This document shows, in pieces, positions 9,114 through 16,918 of a DNA stretch of 64,000 bases. Both the position numbers and the translations under genes were made by a program. Position 1 is the stretch's first letter. Each line of letters begins with the position of its first letter. The notes beneath the pieces are model-generated. The model saw only the letters and a program-made list of their open reading frames with translations, searched no databases and was not told the DNA's origin. Origin of the DNA: Fodinibacter sp963763015 (GTDB taxonomy: Bacteria > Actinomycetota > Actinomycetes > Actinomycetales > Dermatophilaceae); NCBI GenBank assembly GCA_963763015.1, contig CAVXML010000010.1, positions 62,001 to 126,000 of the forward strand. Direction: 5' to 3'.

Positions 9114-9190
9114 CCCGACTTCGTCTGTCGGCGTGCCGCGAAACGCCGTTCCGGCGGCGTGTCGGCGACACCCTCACAGACGAAGTCGGG
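9114..9190 (+). repeat. 77-nt hairpin repeat element, copy 1
   Basis: A perfect 15-bp inverted repeat (CCCGACTTCGTCTGT at 9114-9128 and its complement at 9176-9190) encloses a 47-nt GC-rich centre with a weaker inner stem. A second element with the same arms and exactly the same 77-nt length lies at 43340-43416 in the opposite orientation. It lies in the gap between the SDR gene and argC, upstream of the arginine operon promoter. No transposase is nearby, so it resembles a REP/MITE-like or RNA-hairpin family rather than an IS. Confidence 0.8.
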
Positions 9191-9219
9191 CGAGCCGGTG
9201 TGCATAGAGTCACGGGGAA

Positions 9220-9235
9220 CTGTATAGTCATGCAG
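9220..9235 (+). promoter_or_regulatory. ARG box overlapping the argC -10 promoter element
   Basis: The 16-mer cTGtATagtcATgCAg fits the ArgR operator pattern nTGnATwwwwATnCAn in all eight fixed TG/AT/AT/CA positions. A weaker half-site (TGCAT, 9201-9205) begins 20 nt upstream, the spacing expected of paired ARG boxes. The -10 hexamer TATAGT (9223-9228) lies inside the box and ends 8 nt before ATG 9236. ArgR bound here would cover the promoter. The argR gene is in this operon, so the circuit is probably autoregulatory. Confidence 0.75.
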
Positions 9236-10276
9236 ATGATGCGGGTCGCGGTCGCCGGAGCGAGCGGCTATGCCGGCGGGGAGGTCGTGCGCCTCCTCCT
9301 CCAGCACCCCCAGCTCGAGGTGGGCGCCCTCTCGGCGTCCGCCAACGCCGGCCAGCCGCTCGGCTCGGTGCACCCGCACCTGACCCCGCTCTCGGACCGG
9401 GTGCTCGAGGAGACGACTGCGCAGGCCCTGGCCGGTCACGACGCCGTCGTGCTCGCCCTCCCGCACGGGCACTCCGCGGCTCTCGCCGCACAGCTGGGCG
9501 ACGAGGTGGTCGTCGTGGACTGCGGCGCCGACTTCCGGCTCATCGACCCGACAGCCTGGACCACCTTCTACGACACGCCGTACGCCGGGTGCTGGCCCTA
9601 CGGGCTGCCCGAGCTCGTCACCGCCACCGGTCGGCAGCGGTCGGCGCTGGTGGGCCAGCGGCGCATCGCCGTCCCGGGGTGCTACCCGACGGCCGTCTCC
9701 CTCGCGGTCGCGCCGGGCCTGGTCTCGGGCGTCATCGAGCCCGCGGGCATCACCGTCGTCGCGGCCTCCGGCACCTCCGGCGCGGGGAGGTCCCTCAAAC
9801 CGCACCTCCTCGGCGCCGAGGTCATGGGGGCGATGTCGCCCTACGGGGTCGGCGGGACCCACCGGCACACGCCCGAGATCGAGCAGAACCTCGGCGCCGC
9901 CGGAGCCGGCAGCGTCACACTCTCGTTCACCCCGACCCTGGCGCCGATGCCGCGCGGCATCCTCGCCACGTGCGTCGCGACGGCACGGCCGGGGGTGGGT
10001 CCGGCGGACGTCCGCCGCGCCTGGGCGAGCGCGTACGCCGACGAGCCGTGTGTCCACCTCCTGCCCGAGGGGCGCTGGCCGAGCACCGCCAGCGTGCTCG
10101 GCAGCAACTCCGTCCACGTCCAGGTGGTGCTCGACGAGCGCGTCGGCCGCGTCGTCGCCGTCGCGGCCGTCGACAACCTCACGAAGGGGACCGCCGGCGC
10201 AGCCGTCCAGTGCCTCAACCTCGCGCTCGGTCTGCCGGAGACCACGGGCCTGCCGCTGGCGGGGGTGGCCCCGTGA
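9236..10276 (+). CDS. argC: N-acetyl-gamma-glutamyl-phosphate reductase
   Basis: Third step of arginine biosynthesis: NADPH-dependent reduction of N-acetylglutamyl phosphate to the semialdehyde. The N-terminal nucleotide loop GASGYAGGEVVR and the active-site Cys in VPGCYPTA (about Cys149) are present, as is the HRHTPEIEQN region. ATG 9236 is chosen because a TATAGT -10 ends 8 nt upstream, implying a leaderless mRNA; ATGs at 9230 and 9239 and an upstream GTG at 9200 are in frame. First gene of the arg operon; its stop overlaps the next start (GTGA). Confidence 0.95.
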   Translation: MMRVAVAGASGYAGGEVVRLLLQHPQLEVGALSASANAGQPLGSVHPHLTPLSDRVLEETTAQALAGHDAVVLALPHGHSAALAAQLGDEVVVVDCGADFRLIDPTAWTTFYDTPYAGCWPYGLPELVTATGRQRSALVGQRRIAVPGCYPTAVSLAVAPGLVSGVIEPAGITVVAASGTSGAGRSLKPHLLGAEVMGAMSPYGVGGTHRHTPEIEQNLGAAGAGSVTLSFTPTLAPMPRGILATCVATARPGVGPADVRRAWASAYADEPCVHLLPEGRWPSTASVLGSNSVHVQVVLDERVGRVVAVAAVDNLTKGTAGAAVQCLNLALGLPETTGLPLAGVAP

Positions 10277-10689
10277 GCCGGATGCCGCGACACCTCCTCC
10301 AGCATCCCGGGACCGTGTCGATCGCCCGACTGCCGGCCGGGGAGGAGCCGTCCTTCCCGTGGGCCGCCGGGGTGTTCTCCTCCCTGGTCCGGACCCCCGA
10401 CGAGACGACGATCGTCTGTCCCACGTCGGTGGTTCCGCGCGGCGTCCGCAGCGAGGGGCCGTTCACGGTCATCGAGGTCGCCGGACCGCTGGCGTTCGGT
10501 GCCGTGGGCGTCTTCCTCGAGATCCTGGAGCCGCTCGCCGGGGTGGGCATCCCGGTGCTCGGCTACTCGACGTTCGACACCGACTGGGTCCTCGTGCCCA
10601 CCGACCGGGTACCGGCGGCGGCCGACGCCTGGCGCCGGGCGGGGCTGGTCCTGACCCCGGCCTCCCTCACCGGCGGGAGCGGCTCATGA
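10273..10689 (+). CDS. ACT-domain (CASTOR/ACT_7-like) protein in the arg operon
   Basis: A 138-residue protein without a catalytic domain. The C-terminal half (GPFTVIEVAGPLAFGAVGVF and GIPVLGYSTFDTDWVLVP) matches the ACT-type ligand-binding fold shared by bacterial ACT_7 proteins and eukaryotic CASTOR arginine sensors. ACT domains typically bind amino acids and regulate partner proteins. It overlaps argC (GTGA) and argJ (ATGA) by 4 nt, so it is made in step with the pathway. I infer amino-acid sensing, possibly of arginine or an intermediate; the ligand and partner are unknown. Confidence 0.8.
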   Translation: MSRMPRHLLQHPGTVSIARLPAGEEPSFPWAAGVFSSLVRTPDETTIVCPTSVVPRGVRSEGPFTVIEVAGPLAFGAVGVFLEILEPLAGVGIPVLGYSTFDTDWVLVPTDRVPAAADAWRRAGLVLTPASLTGGSGS

Positions 10690-11837
10690 GCGTGACGGCC
10701 GCCCGCGGGTTCCGCGCTGCGGGGGTCACTGCGGGCCTCAAGGCGTCGGGGCGCCCCGATCTCGCCCTCGTCGTCAACGACGGTCCCCGCCACGAGGTCG
10801 CGGCGGTCTTCACCGGCAACCGGGTCGAAGCAGCCCCGGTCACGTGGTCCCGCACGGTCGTGCAGGACGGCCGAGCGGATGCCGTGGTGCTCAACAGCGG
10901 TGGCGCGAACGCCTGCACCGGGCCTCCGGGATTCCAGGACACGCACCGCACGGCGGAGTACGTGGCCGAGGCTCTCGGTGCGGCTCCCGGTGACGTGGTG
11001 GTGTGCTCGACCGGTCTCATCGGCGAGCGCCTGCCCATGGACCTCCTCCTCGCCGGCGTCGACGCCGCCTCAGCGCACCTCGCCCCGGACGGCGGCCCCG
11101 CCGCCGCCGAGGCCATCCTCACCACCGACTCGGTCACCAAGACGTCCGTCACCTCCCGGGAGGGCTGGGTGGTCGGCGGCATGGCCAAGGGGGCAGGGAT
11201 GCTCGCTCCCGCCCTCGCGACGATGCTCGTCGTCCTCACGACGGACGCCGTGGTCGAGCCAGGGGCCCTCGACGCGGCACTGCGCGCCGCGACCGCCGAG
11301 ACCTTCGACAGGGTCGACTCCGACGGGTGCATGTCGACCAACGACACGGTCGTGCTCCTCGCCTCGGGCGCCGCCGGCGTGGCGCCGAGCACCGCGGACC
11401 TCACGGAGGCCGTGACGCAGGTGTGCGCCGACCTCGCCCGCCAGCTGGTCGCCGATGCCGAGGGCGCCCACCACGACATCGCGGTGGAGGTGCGCTCCGC
11501 GGCATCCGTGGACGACGCGCTCGAGGTTGCCCGTGCGGTGGCGCGCAACAACCTCTTCAAGTGTGCCGTCTTCGGCAACGACCCCAACTGGGGCCGCGTG
11601 CTGGCCGCGGTGGGCACGACGACGGCTGCGTTCGACCCGGCATCCCTCGACGTGGCCATGAACGGCGTCCAGGTGTGCCGGGCCGGCGGGGTCGGGGACG
11701 ACCGCGCACTGGTCGACCTCTCCGGCCGCGAGGTGCACGTCGTCGTCGACCTCCACGCCGGCCGCGCCGGGGCGACGATCTGGACCAACGACCTCACCCA
11801 CGACTACGTGCACGAGAACTCCGCCTACTCCACGTGA
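10686..11837 (+). CDS. argJ: Bifunctional ornithine acetyltransferase / N-acetylglutamate synthase
   Basis: Recycles the acetyl group from N-acetylornithine to glutamate. The 383-residue precursor contains the self-cleavage site in GMLAPALATMLVV, where Thr179 becomes the N-terminal nucleophile of the beta chain. Other conserved stretches are NSGGANACTG and FGNDPNWGR. Its presence explains why no argA or argE is needed here; whether it is mono- or bifunctional cannot be decided from the sequence alone. Overlaps the ACT gene by ATGA; argB starts about 75 nt downstream. Confidence 0.95.
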   Translation: MSVTAARGFRAAGVTAGLKASGRPDLALVVNDGPRHEVAAVFTGNRVEAAPVTWSRTVVQDGRADAVVLNSGGANACTGPPGFQDTHRTAEYVAEALGAAPGDVVVCSTGLIGERLPMDLLLAGVDAASAHLAPDGGPAAAEAILTTDSVTKTSVTSREGWVVGGMAKGAGMLAPALATMLVVLTTDAVVEPGALDAALRAATAETFDRVDSDGCMSTNDTVVLLASGAAGVAPSTADLTEAVTQVCADLARQLVADAEGAHHDIAVEVRSAASVDDALEVARAVARNNLFKCAVFGNDPNWGRVLAAVGTTTAAFDPASLDVAMNGVQVCRAGGVGDDRALVDLSGREVHVVVDLHAGRAGATIWTNDLTHDYVHENSAYST

Positions 11838-11912
11838 CGCCCGAGACCCGAGGACCCCGATGACACCCCCCACCAGGCCCTGCGCGGCGCCATCGACGCG
11901 GCGGCGCTGCGC

Positions 11913-12797
11913 GTGGCGAGGTCCAAGGCCACCACCCTGGTGGAGGCGCTGCCCTGGCTGGAGCGCTTTCGGGGAGCGCTGGTCGTGGTCAAGTACGGCG
12001 GGAACGCCATGGTCGACGACGACCTCACGGCCGCCTTCGCGCAGGACGTGGCCTTCCTTCGGTACGCCGGTCTGCGGCCCGTCGTCGTGCACGGTGGCGG
12101 GCCCCAGATCAGGGCGATGCTGGACCGGCTGGGGCTGGACAGCGAGTTCCGCGGTGGTCTGCGGGTCACCACGCCCGAGGTGATGGACGTCGTGCGGATG
12201 GTGCTCACCGGGCAGGTGGGCCGGGAGCTCGTCGGGCTGCTCAACCAGCACGGGCCCGTCGCCGTCGGGCTCTCCGGTGAGGATGCCGGCCTGTTCGGCG
12301 CCCGCCGACGCGGCGTGGTGGTGGACGGCCAGGAGGAGGACATCGGCCTCGTCGGCGACGTCGTCGAGGTCGACGCGACGGCCGTCCTCGACCTGCTCGA
12401 GGCGGGCCGGATCCCCGTGGTCTCGACGATCGCCCCCGACCTCGACGTCGACGGCCAGGTGCTCAACGTCAACGCCGACACCGCGGCTGCGGCGTTGGCA
12501 GCGGCCCTGGGTGCGCGCAAGCTCGTCGTCCTCACCGACGTCGAGGGCGTCTACGCCGCCTGGCCCGACCGCGACTCGCTGCTCTCGGAGCTGACCCTGA
12601 GCGCGGCCCGGCGGCTGCTCGAGACCGTGGATGCCGGGATGATCCCCAAGCTCGAGGCGTGCATCCGCGCCGTGGAGGCCGGGGTGCCCCAGGCGCACGT
12701 CGTCGACGGCCGCCAGCCGCACAGCCTCCTGCTCGAGGTGTTCACGTCCGAGGGGATCGGCACGATGGTGCTGCCGGATGCGGAGCCCGCACGATGA
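11913..12797 (+). CDS. argB: Acetylglutamate kinase
   Basis: Phosphorylates N-acetylglutamate, usually the arginine-feedback step. Typical motifs: VVKYGGNAM near the start, VVVHGGGPQI, VTTPEVMDVVRM, NVNADTAAAALA and KLEACIRAVEAGVPQAHVVDG. From GTG 11913 it is 294 residues. An ATG at 11860 followed by a run of six C is out of frame by one base; with one more C it would continue as MTPPHQALRGAIDAAALRVA into this frame. The true start may therefore be 11860 with a sequence error, or GTG 11913. Its stop overlaps argD (ATGA). Confidence 0.93.
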   Translation: MARSKATTLVEALPWLERFRGALVVVKYGGNAMVDDDLTAAFAQDVAFLRYAGLRPVVVHGGGPQIRAMLDRLGLDSEFRGGLRVTTPEVMDVVRMVLTGQVGRELVGLLNQHGPVAVGLSGEDAGLFGARRRGVVVDGQEEDIGLVGDVVEVDATAVLDLLEAGRIPVVSTIAPDLDVDGQVLNVNADTAAAALAAALGARKLVVLTDVEGVYAAWPDRDSLLSELTLSAARRLLETVDAGMIPKLEACIRAVEAGVPQAHVVDGRQPHSLLLEVFTSEGIGTMVLPDAEPAR

Positions 12798-14011
12798 GCG
12801 GCCTCGGACCCACCAGCAACGCGTGGCTCGAGCGTTACGAGGGGTCGCTGCTCAACCTGTTCGGCCGTCCCCAGCTCGTGCTCGAGCACGGCGACGGCGC
12901 CTGGGTGTGGGACGTCGACGGCCGCCGGTACCTCGACCTCGTCGGCGGCATCGCGGTGAACGCCCTCGGCCACAACCACCCGGCGCTCGTGGCGGCCGTC
13001 TCGAAGCAGGCGGGGCAGCTCGTGCACGTGTCGAACTTCTTCACCTCGGTGCCCCAGGTCGAGCTGGCCGAGCGCCTGCTGTCGCTCGCCGGAGCGCCCG
13101 CGGGCTCGAAGGTGTTCTTCTGCAACTCCGGCGCCGAGGCCCTCGAGGCGGCGGTCAAGCTGGCCCGGCGCACCGGCCGCACCGGCATCGTCGCCGCGGA
13201 GGGTGCCTTTCACGGGCGCACCACCGGTGCCCTGGCCCTGACCCACAAGCCCGCCTACCGCGAGCCGTTCGAGCCCCTGATCCCCGGTGTCACGCACGTG
13301 CCGTGGGGCGACGTAGACGCCCTGCGCGTCGCGGTGACCGAGCAGACCTCCGCCCTGGTCCTCGAGCCGATCCAGGGCGAGGCGGGGGTGCGCCCGGGTG
13401 ACCCGACCTACCTGCAGACGGCCCGGGAGATCACCCGTGACGTGGGCGCCCTGCTGGTGCTCGACGAGGTGCAGACCGGCATCGGCCGTACCGGCGGCTG
13501 GTTCGCCTTCCACCGGGCCGGGGTCGTGCCCGACGCGATGACCCTGGCGAAGGGTCTGGGCGGCGGCGTGCCGATCGGCGCTCTCATGACGTTCGGCCCG
13601 GAGGTGAGCACCATGCTCACGCCCGGGATGCACGGGTCCACCTTCGGCGGCAACCCGCTCGCCTGCGCGGCGGGCCTCGCCGTGCTCGACGCGATCGCCG
13701 GCGAGGGGCTCCTCGACCACGCCCGCCAGGCCGGCGAGCACCTCCAGCGGCGCGTCGGCGCGCTCGACCACCCCCAGGTCACCGGCGTCCGCGGTGCAGG
13801 CCTCCTGCAGGCCATCACCCTCGCCGGCGAACACTCCGCCGCGGTCGCGGCCCTGGCCCGCGACGCCGGCTTCATCGTCAACCCGGTCGCCCCGGACGCC
13901 CTGCGCCTCGCCCCGCCGCTCGTCGTCACCACCGCCGAGCTCGACCTCTTCGTCGACGCCCTGCCCGGGCTGCTCGACACGGCGCTCGCCACCTCGAAGG
14001 ACCCCCGATGA
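12794..14011 (+). CDS. argD: Acetylornithine aminotransferase
   Basis: PLP-dependent class III aminotransferase making N-acetylornithine from the semialdehyde with glutamate. The 405 residues include FFCNSGAEALEAAVKLAR, FHGRTTGALALT, LDEVQTGIGRTG and the PLP-lysine region TLAKGLGGGVPIGA. Length is normal. ATG 12794 overlaps the argB stop, and its own stop overlaps argF. Confidence 0.95.
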   Translation: MSGLGPTSNAWLERYEGSLLNLFGRPQLVLEHGDGAWVWDVDGRRYLDLVGGIAVNALGHNHPALVAAVSKQAGQLVHVSNFFTSVPQVELAERLLSLAGAPAGSKVFFCNSGAEALEAAVKLARRTGRTGIVAAEGAFHGRTTGALALTHKPAYREPFEPLIPGVTHVPWGDVDALRVAVTEQTSALVLEPIQGEAGVRPGDPTYLQTAREITRDVGALLVLDEVQTGIGRTGGWFAFHRAGVVPDAMTLAKGLGGGVPIGALMTFGPEVSTMLTPGMHGSTFGGNPLACAAGLAVLDAIAGEGLLDHARQAGEHLQRRVGALDHPQVTGVRGAGLLQAITLAGEHSAAVAALARDAGFIVNPVAPDALRLAPPLVVTTAELDLFVDALPGLLDTALATSKDPR

Positions 14012-14958
14012 CCCTGCGCCACTTCCTCGCCGACGACGACCTCACCGCAGCCGAGCAGCGGACCGTGCTCGACCGCGCGCTCGCCCTCAAGGCGCAGCCG
14101 TACTCCGACCGCTGCCTGGAGGGCCCGCGCACCGTCTCGATCCTGTTCGACAAGCCGACGCTGCGCACGCAGGTGTCGTTCGTCGGCGCGGTCGCGGGCC
14201 TGGGCGGCTTCCCGATGGTCGTCGACGGCCGCCTGGCGGGTGTGGGGGTGCGCGAGTCGGTGGTGGACGTCGCTCGCGTCCTCGGCGCCCAGTCGGCCGC
14301 GGTCGTCTGGCGCACCTTCGAGCAGGGCGCACTGGAGGAGATGGCGGCGAACGCCGGCGTGCCGGTGGTCAACGCACTCACCGACGACTACCACCCCTGC
14401 CAGATCCTGGCCGACCTGCTCACCGTGCTCGAGAGCAAGGGCGCCACCGCCGGGCTCACCGTCGCGTACGTCGGTGACGGCGCCAACAACATGGCGCACT
14501 CCTACCTGCTCGGTGGGGCCCTCGCCGGCATGCACGTGCGCGTCGGCACCCCGGCATCCCACCCGCCGCGGGCCGATGTCGTGGCCCGCGCCCAGGCCAT
14601 CGCCGCCGAGCAGGGAGGCTCGGTGCTCGTGACCGACGACGCGGTCGCCGCCGTGGCCGGGGCCGACGTCGTCACCACCGACACCTGGGTCTCGATGGGG
14701 CTCGAGGCCGAGGCCGAGACGCGCAAGGGGGCGGAGAGCCCGTTCGCACCGTTCCGGGTCACCACGGCCCTGATGGCGCAGGCGGCCGCGGATGCCGTGT
14801 TCCTCCACTGCCTGCCCGCCTACCGAGGGGTCGAGGTCGACGCGGCGGTCATCGACGGCCCGGCATCCCTGGTCTGGCAGGAGGCAGAGAACCGCCTCCA
14901 TGCGCAGAAGGCGGTCCTGTCCTGGCTCGTCGGGCAGCACGCGGAGGGTGACCGATGA
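14008..14958 (+). CDS. argF: Ornithine carbamoyltransferase
   Basis: Makes citrulline from ornithine and carbamoyl phosphate. The 316 residues carry HPCQ (carbamoyl-phosphate side), the ornithine loop with DTWVSMG and the Cys loop HCLPA. The usual STRTR carbamoyl-phosphate motif is replaced by PTLRTQ within FDKPTLRTQVSF. I recall similar forms in some Micrococcales enzymes, but this is an unusual residue set for a core substrate loop. Overlaps argD and argR by ATGA, consistent with the arg operon assignment. Confidence 0.92.
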   Translation: MTLRHFLADDDLTAAEQRTVLDRALALKAQPYSDRCLEGPRTVSILFDKPTLRTQVSFVGAVAGLGGFPMVVDGRLAGVGVRESVVDVARVLGAQSAAVVWRTFEQGALEEMAANAGVPVVNALTDDYHPCQILADLLTVLESKGATAGLTVAYVGDGANNMAHSYLLGGALAGMHVRVGTPASHPPRADVVARAQAIAAEQGGSVLVTDDAVAAVAGADVVTTDTWVSMGLEAEAETRKGAESPFAPFRVTTALMAQAAADAVFLHCLPAYRGVEVDAAVIDGPASLVWQEAENRLHAQKAVLSWLVGQHAEGDR

Positions 14959-15458
14959 CCGTCTCGAGCTCCCGCGGCGCCCGCCAGCAGCGGATCGTCG
15001 AGATCCTCGCCTCGACCCCGGTGCGGTCGCAGACCGAGCTCCTCGACCACCTGGCCGCCGACGGCATCGAGGTCACCCAGGCGACCCTCTCGAGGGACCT
15101 CGTCGACGTCGGGGCGGAGCGGGTGCGGGTGGGGAAGAACCTCGTGTACGCCGTGCCGGGGGAGGGGGGTGACCGAACCGTCCGCGCCGCGCCAGACCTC
15201 GAGGAGCGGGTCACCCGGCTCCAGTCGCGCTGCCACGAGCTGCTCGTCTCGGCGGACCACTCCGCCAACCTGGTTATCCTGCGCACCCCGCCCGGCGCGG
15301 CGAGCTTCCTCGCGTCGGCACTGGACCACGCCGTCGTCGACGGCGTGCTGGGCACCATCGCGGGCGACGACACCATCCTGGTCGTCACCTCCGGCGCGCC
15401 GGCCAGCCGGGAGGTCGTCGACCGTCTCATGACCTACACGCGGAGGGACCCCTCGTGA
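14955..15458 (+). CDS. argR: Arginine repressor
   Basis: Hexameric arginine-responsive repressor of 167 residues. The N-terminal winged helix (about residues 8-75; RSQTELLDHLAADGIEVTQA followed by TLSRDL) binds ARG boxes. The C-terminal oligomerisation and arginine-binding domain ends with TIAGDDTILVV. It lies inside the operon it is predicted to control, whose promoter carries an ARG box at 9220-9235. Overlaps argF (ATGA) and argH (GTGA). Confidence 0.96.
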   Translation: MTVSSSRGARQQRIVEILASTPVRSQTELLDHLAADGIEVTQATLSRDLVDVGAERVRVGKNLVYAVPGEGGDRTVRAAPDLEERVTRLQSRCHELLVSADHSANLVILRTPPGAASFLASALDHAVVDGVLGTIAGDDTILVVTSGAPASREVVDRLMTYTRRDPS

Positions 15459-16891
15459 CCGAACCCACCGTTCGCACCTCCGCCCTGTGGGGTGGTCGCT
15501 TCGTGGGTGGCCCGGCCGACGCCCTGGCAGCGCTCTCCCGTTCCACGCACTTCGACTGGCGGCTCGCCCTGCACGACATCGCGGGCTCGCGCGCGCACGC
15601 CCGCGTGCTGCACCGAGCCGGGCTGCTCGACGACGACACGCTCGCCGCGATGCTCCAGGCGCTGGACCGGCTGCGTGAAGACGTCGAGTCGGGGGCGTTC
15701 GTGCCGACGGAGGACGACGAGGACGTGCACACCGCCCTGGAGCGCGGGCTCATCGAGCGGGCCGGGGCCGAGGTGGGCGGTCGGCTGCGGGCGGGGCGGT
15801 CCCGCAACGACCAGATCGCCACTCTCCTGCGGATGTACCTGCGCGAGCACGCCCGGGTCGTGGCCGGGCTCGTGCTCGACGTCGTCGACGCCCTCGTGGC
15901 CCAGTCGACCCGTCACCTCGGCGTCGCGATGCCGGGACGCACGCACCTCCAGCACGCCCAGCCGGTTCTGCTGTCCCACCACCTCCTCGCGCACGCGTGG
16001 GCGCTGCTGCGCGACGTCGACCGGCTGCGCGACTGGGACGCCCGTGCGGCCGTCTCGCCCTACGGTTCCGGTGCGCTCGCCGGCTCCTCACTGGGCCTGG
16101 ACCCGGAGGCGGTCGCCGCCGACCTCGGCTTCGACGGCTCCGTGGAGAACTCGATCGACGGCACGGCGAGTCGTGACGTCGTGGCGGAGTTCGCGTTCGT
16201 GGCAGCCATGACCGCAGTGGACGTCTCGCGCCTGGCCGAGGAGGTGGTGCTGTGGGCGACCAAGGAGTTCTCCTTCGTGACGCTCGACGACGCGTACTCG
16301 ACCGGGTCGAGCATCATGCCGCAGAAGAAGAACCCCGATGTGGCCGAGCTGGCACGCGGCAAGGCTGGCCGTCTCGTCGGCGACCTGGCCGGGCTTCTCA
16401 CCACCCTGAAGTCCCTGCCCCTGGCCTACAACCGCGACCTGCAGGAGGACAAGGAGCCGGTGTTCGACGCCGTCGACACCCTCGAGGTGCTTCTCCCCGC
16501 CTTCAGCGGCATGGTGGCCACGATGCACTTCGACACCGCGCGGCTGGAGCTCCTGGCTCCGCAGGGGTTCTCGTTGGCCACGGACGTCGCCGAGTGGCTG
16601 GTCCGCCGCGGGGTGCCGTTCCGGGTGGCGCACGAGGTGGCCGGCGCGTGCGTCAGGCACTGCGAGGAGCGAGGCCTGGAGCTGTCCGACCTCAGCGACG
16701 AGGACCTGGCGGCTATCAGCAGCGACCTCACACCGGCCGTTCGTGACGTGCTCAGCGTGGAGGGGTCCCTCGCCTCGCGCTCGGCTCGGGGAGGCACCGC
16801 CCCGTCGCGCGTCGCCGAGCAGCTCGACGACCTCCGGGGGGTGTGTGCCGCGCACCGCACGTGGGCCGACGCCCTCCCTTCCGTCCGCTGA
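15455..16891 (+). CDS. argH: Argininosuccinate lyase
   Basis: Last step of arginine synthesis, splitting argininosuccinate into arginine and fumarate. The 478 residues contain the fumarase/aspartase signature GSSIMPQKKNPDVAELARGK, with RSRNDQ and HLQHAQP upstream. The GTG start overlaps argR. No argG (argininosuccinate synthase) is in the cluster, so it must be encoded elsewhere in the genome. Probably the last gene of the operon. Confidence 0.96.
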   Translation: MTEPTVRTSALWGGRFVGGPADALAALSRSTHFDWRLALHDIAGSRAHARVLHRAGLLDDDTLAAMLQALDRLREDVESGAFVPTEDDEDVHTALERGLIERAGAEVGGRLRAGRSRNDQIATLLRMYLREHARVVAGLVLDVVDALVAQSTRHLGVAMPGRTHLQHAQPVLLSHHLLAHAWALLRDVDRLRDWDARAAVSPYGSGALAGSSLGLDPEAVAADLGFDGSVENSIDGTASRDVVAEFAFVAAMTAVDVSRLAEEVVLWATKEFSFVTLDDAYSTGSSIMPQKKNPDVAELARGKAGRLVGDLAGLLTTLKSLPLAYNRDLQEDKEPVFDAVDTLEVLLPAFSGMVATMHFDTARLELLAPQGFSLATDVAEWLVRRGVPFRVAHEVAGACVRHCEERGLELSDLSDEDLAAISSDLTPAVRDVLSVEGSLASRSARGGTAPSRVAEQLDDLRGVCAAHRTWADALPSVR

Positions 16892-16906
16892 CGTCGCCGG
16901 CGGCGG

Positions 16907-16912
16907 CAGACT
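16907..16912 (+). promoter_or_regulatory. Putative -10 (CAGACT) for the DNA glycosylase gene
   Basis: CAGACT ends 7 nt before the GTG at 16919 in the short gap after argH, the same geometry as other probable leaderless genes here. The first base deviates from TAnnnT. Confidence 0.3.
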
Positions 16913-16918
16913 GGGCCG

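Noticed and set aside
9006..9227. A 73-codon frame over the first hairpin repeat (containing SPDFVC and QTKSG)
   Set aside because: Its central part is just the inverted repeat translated; no start signal and no coding-type third-position bias.
8150..10117. A 655-codon minus-strand frame over the SDR gene and argC
   Set aside because: Composition is typical of an antisense shadow, and it spans the hairpin repeat and ARG box without any recognisable motif.
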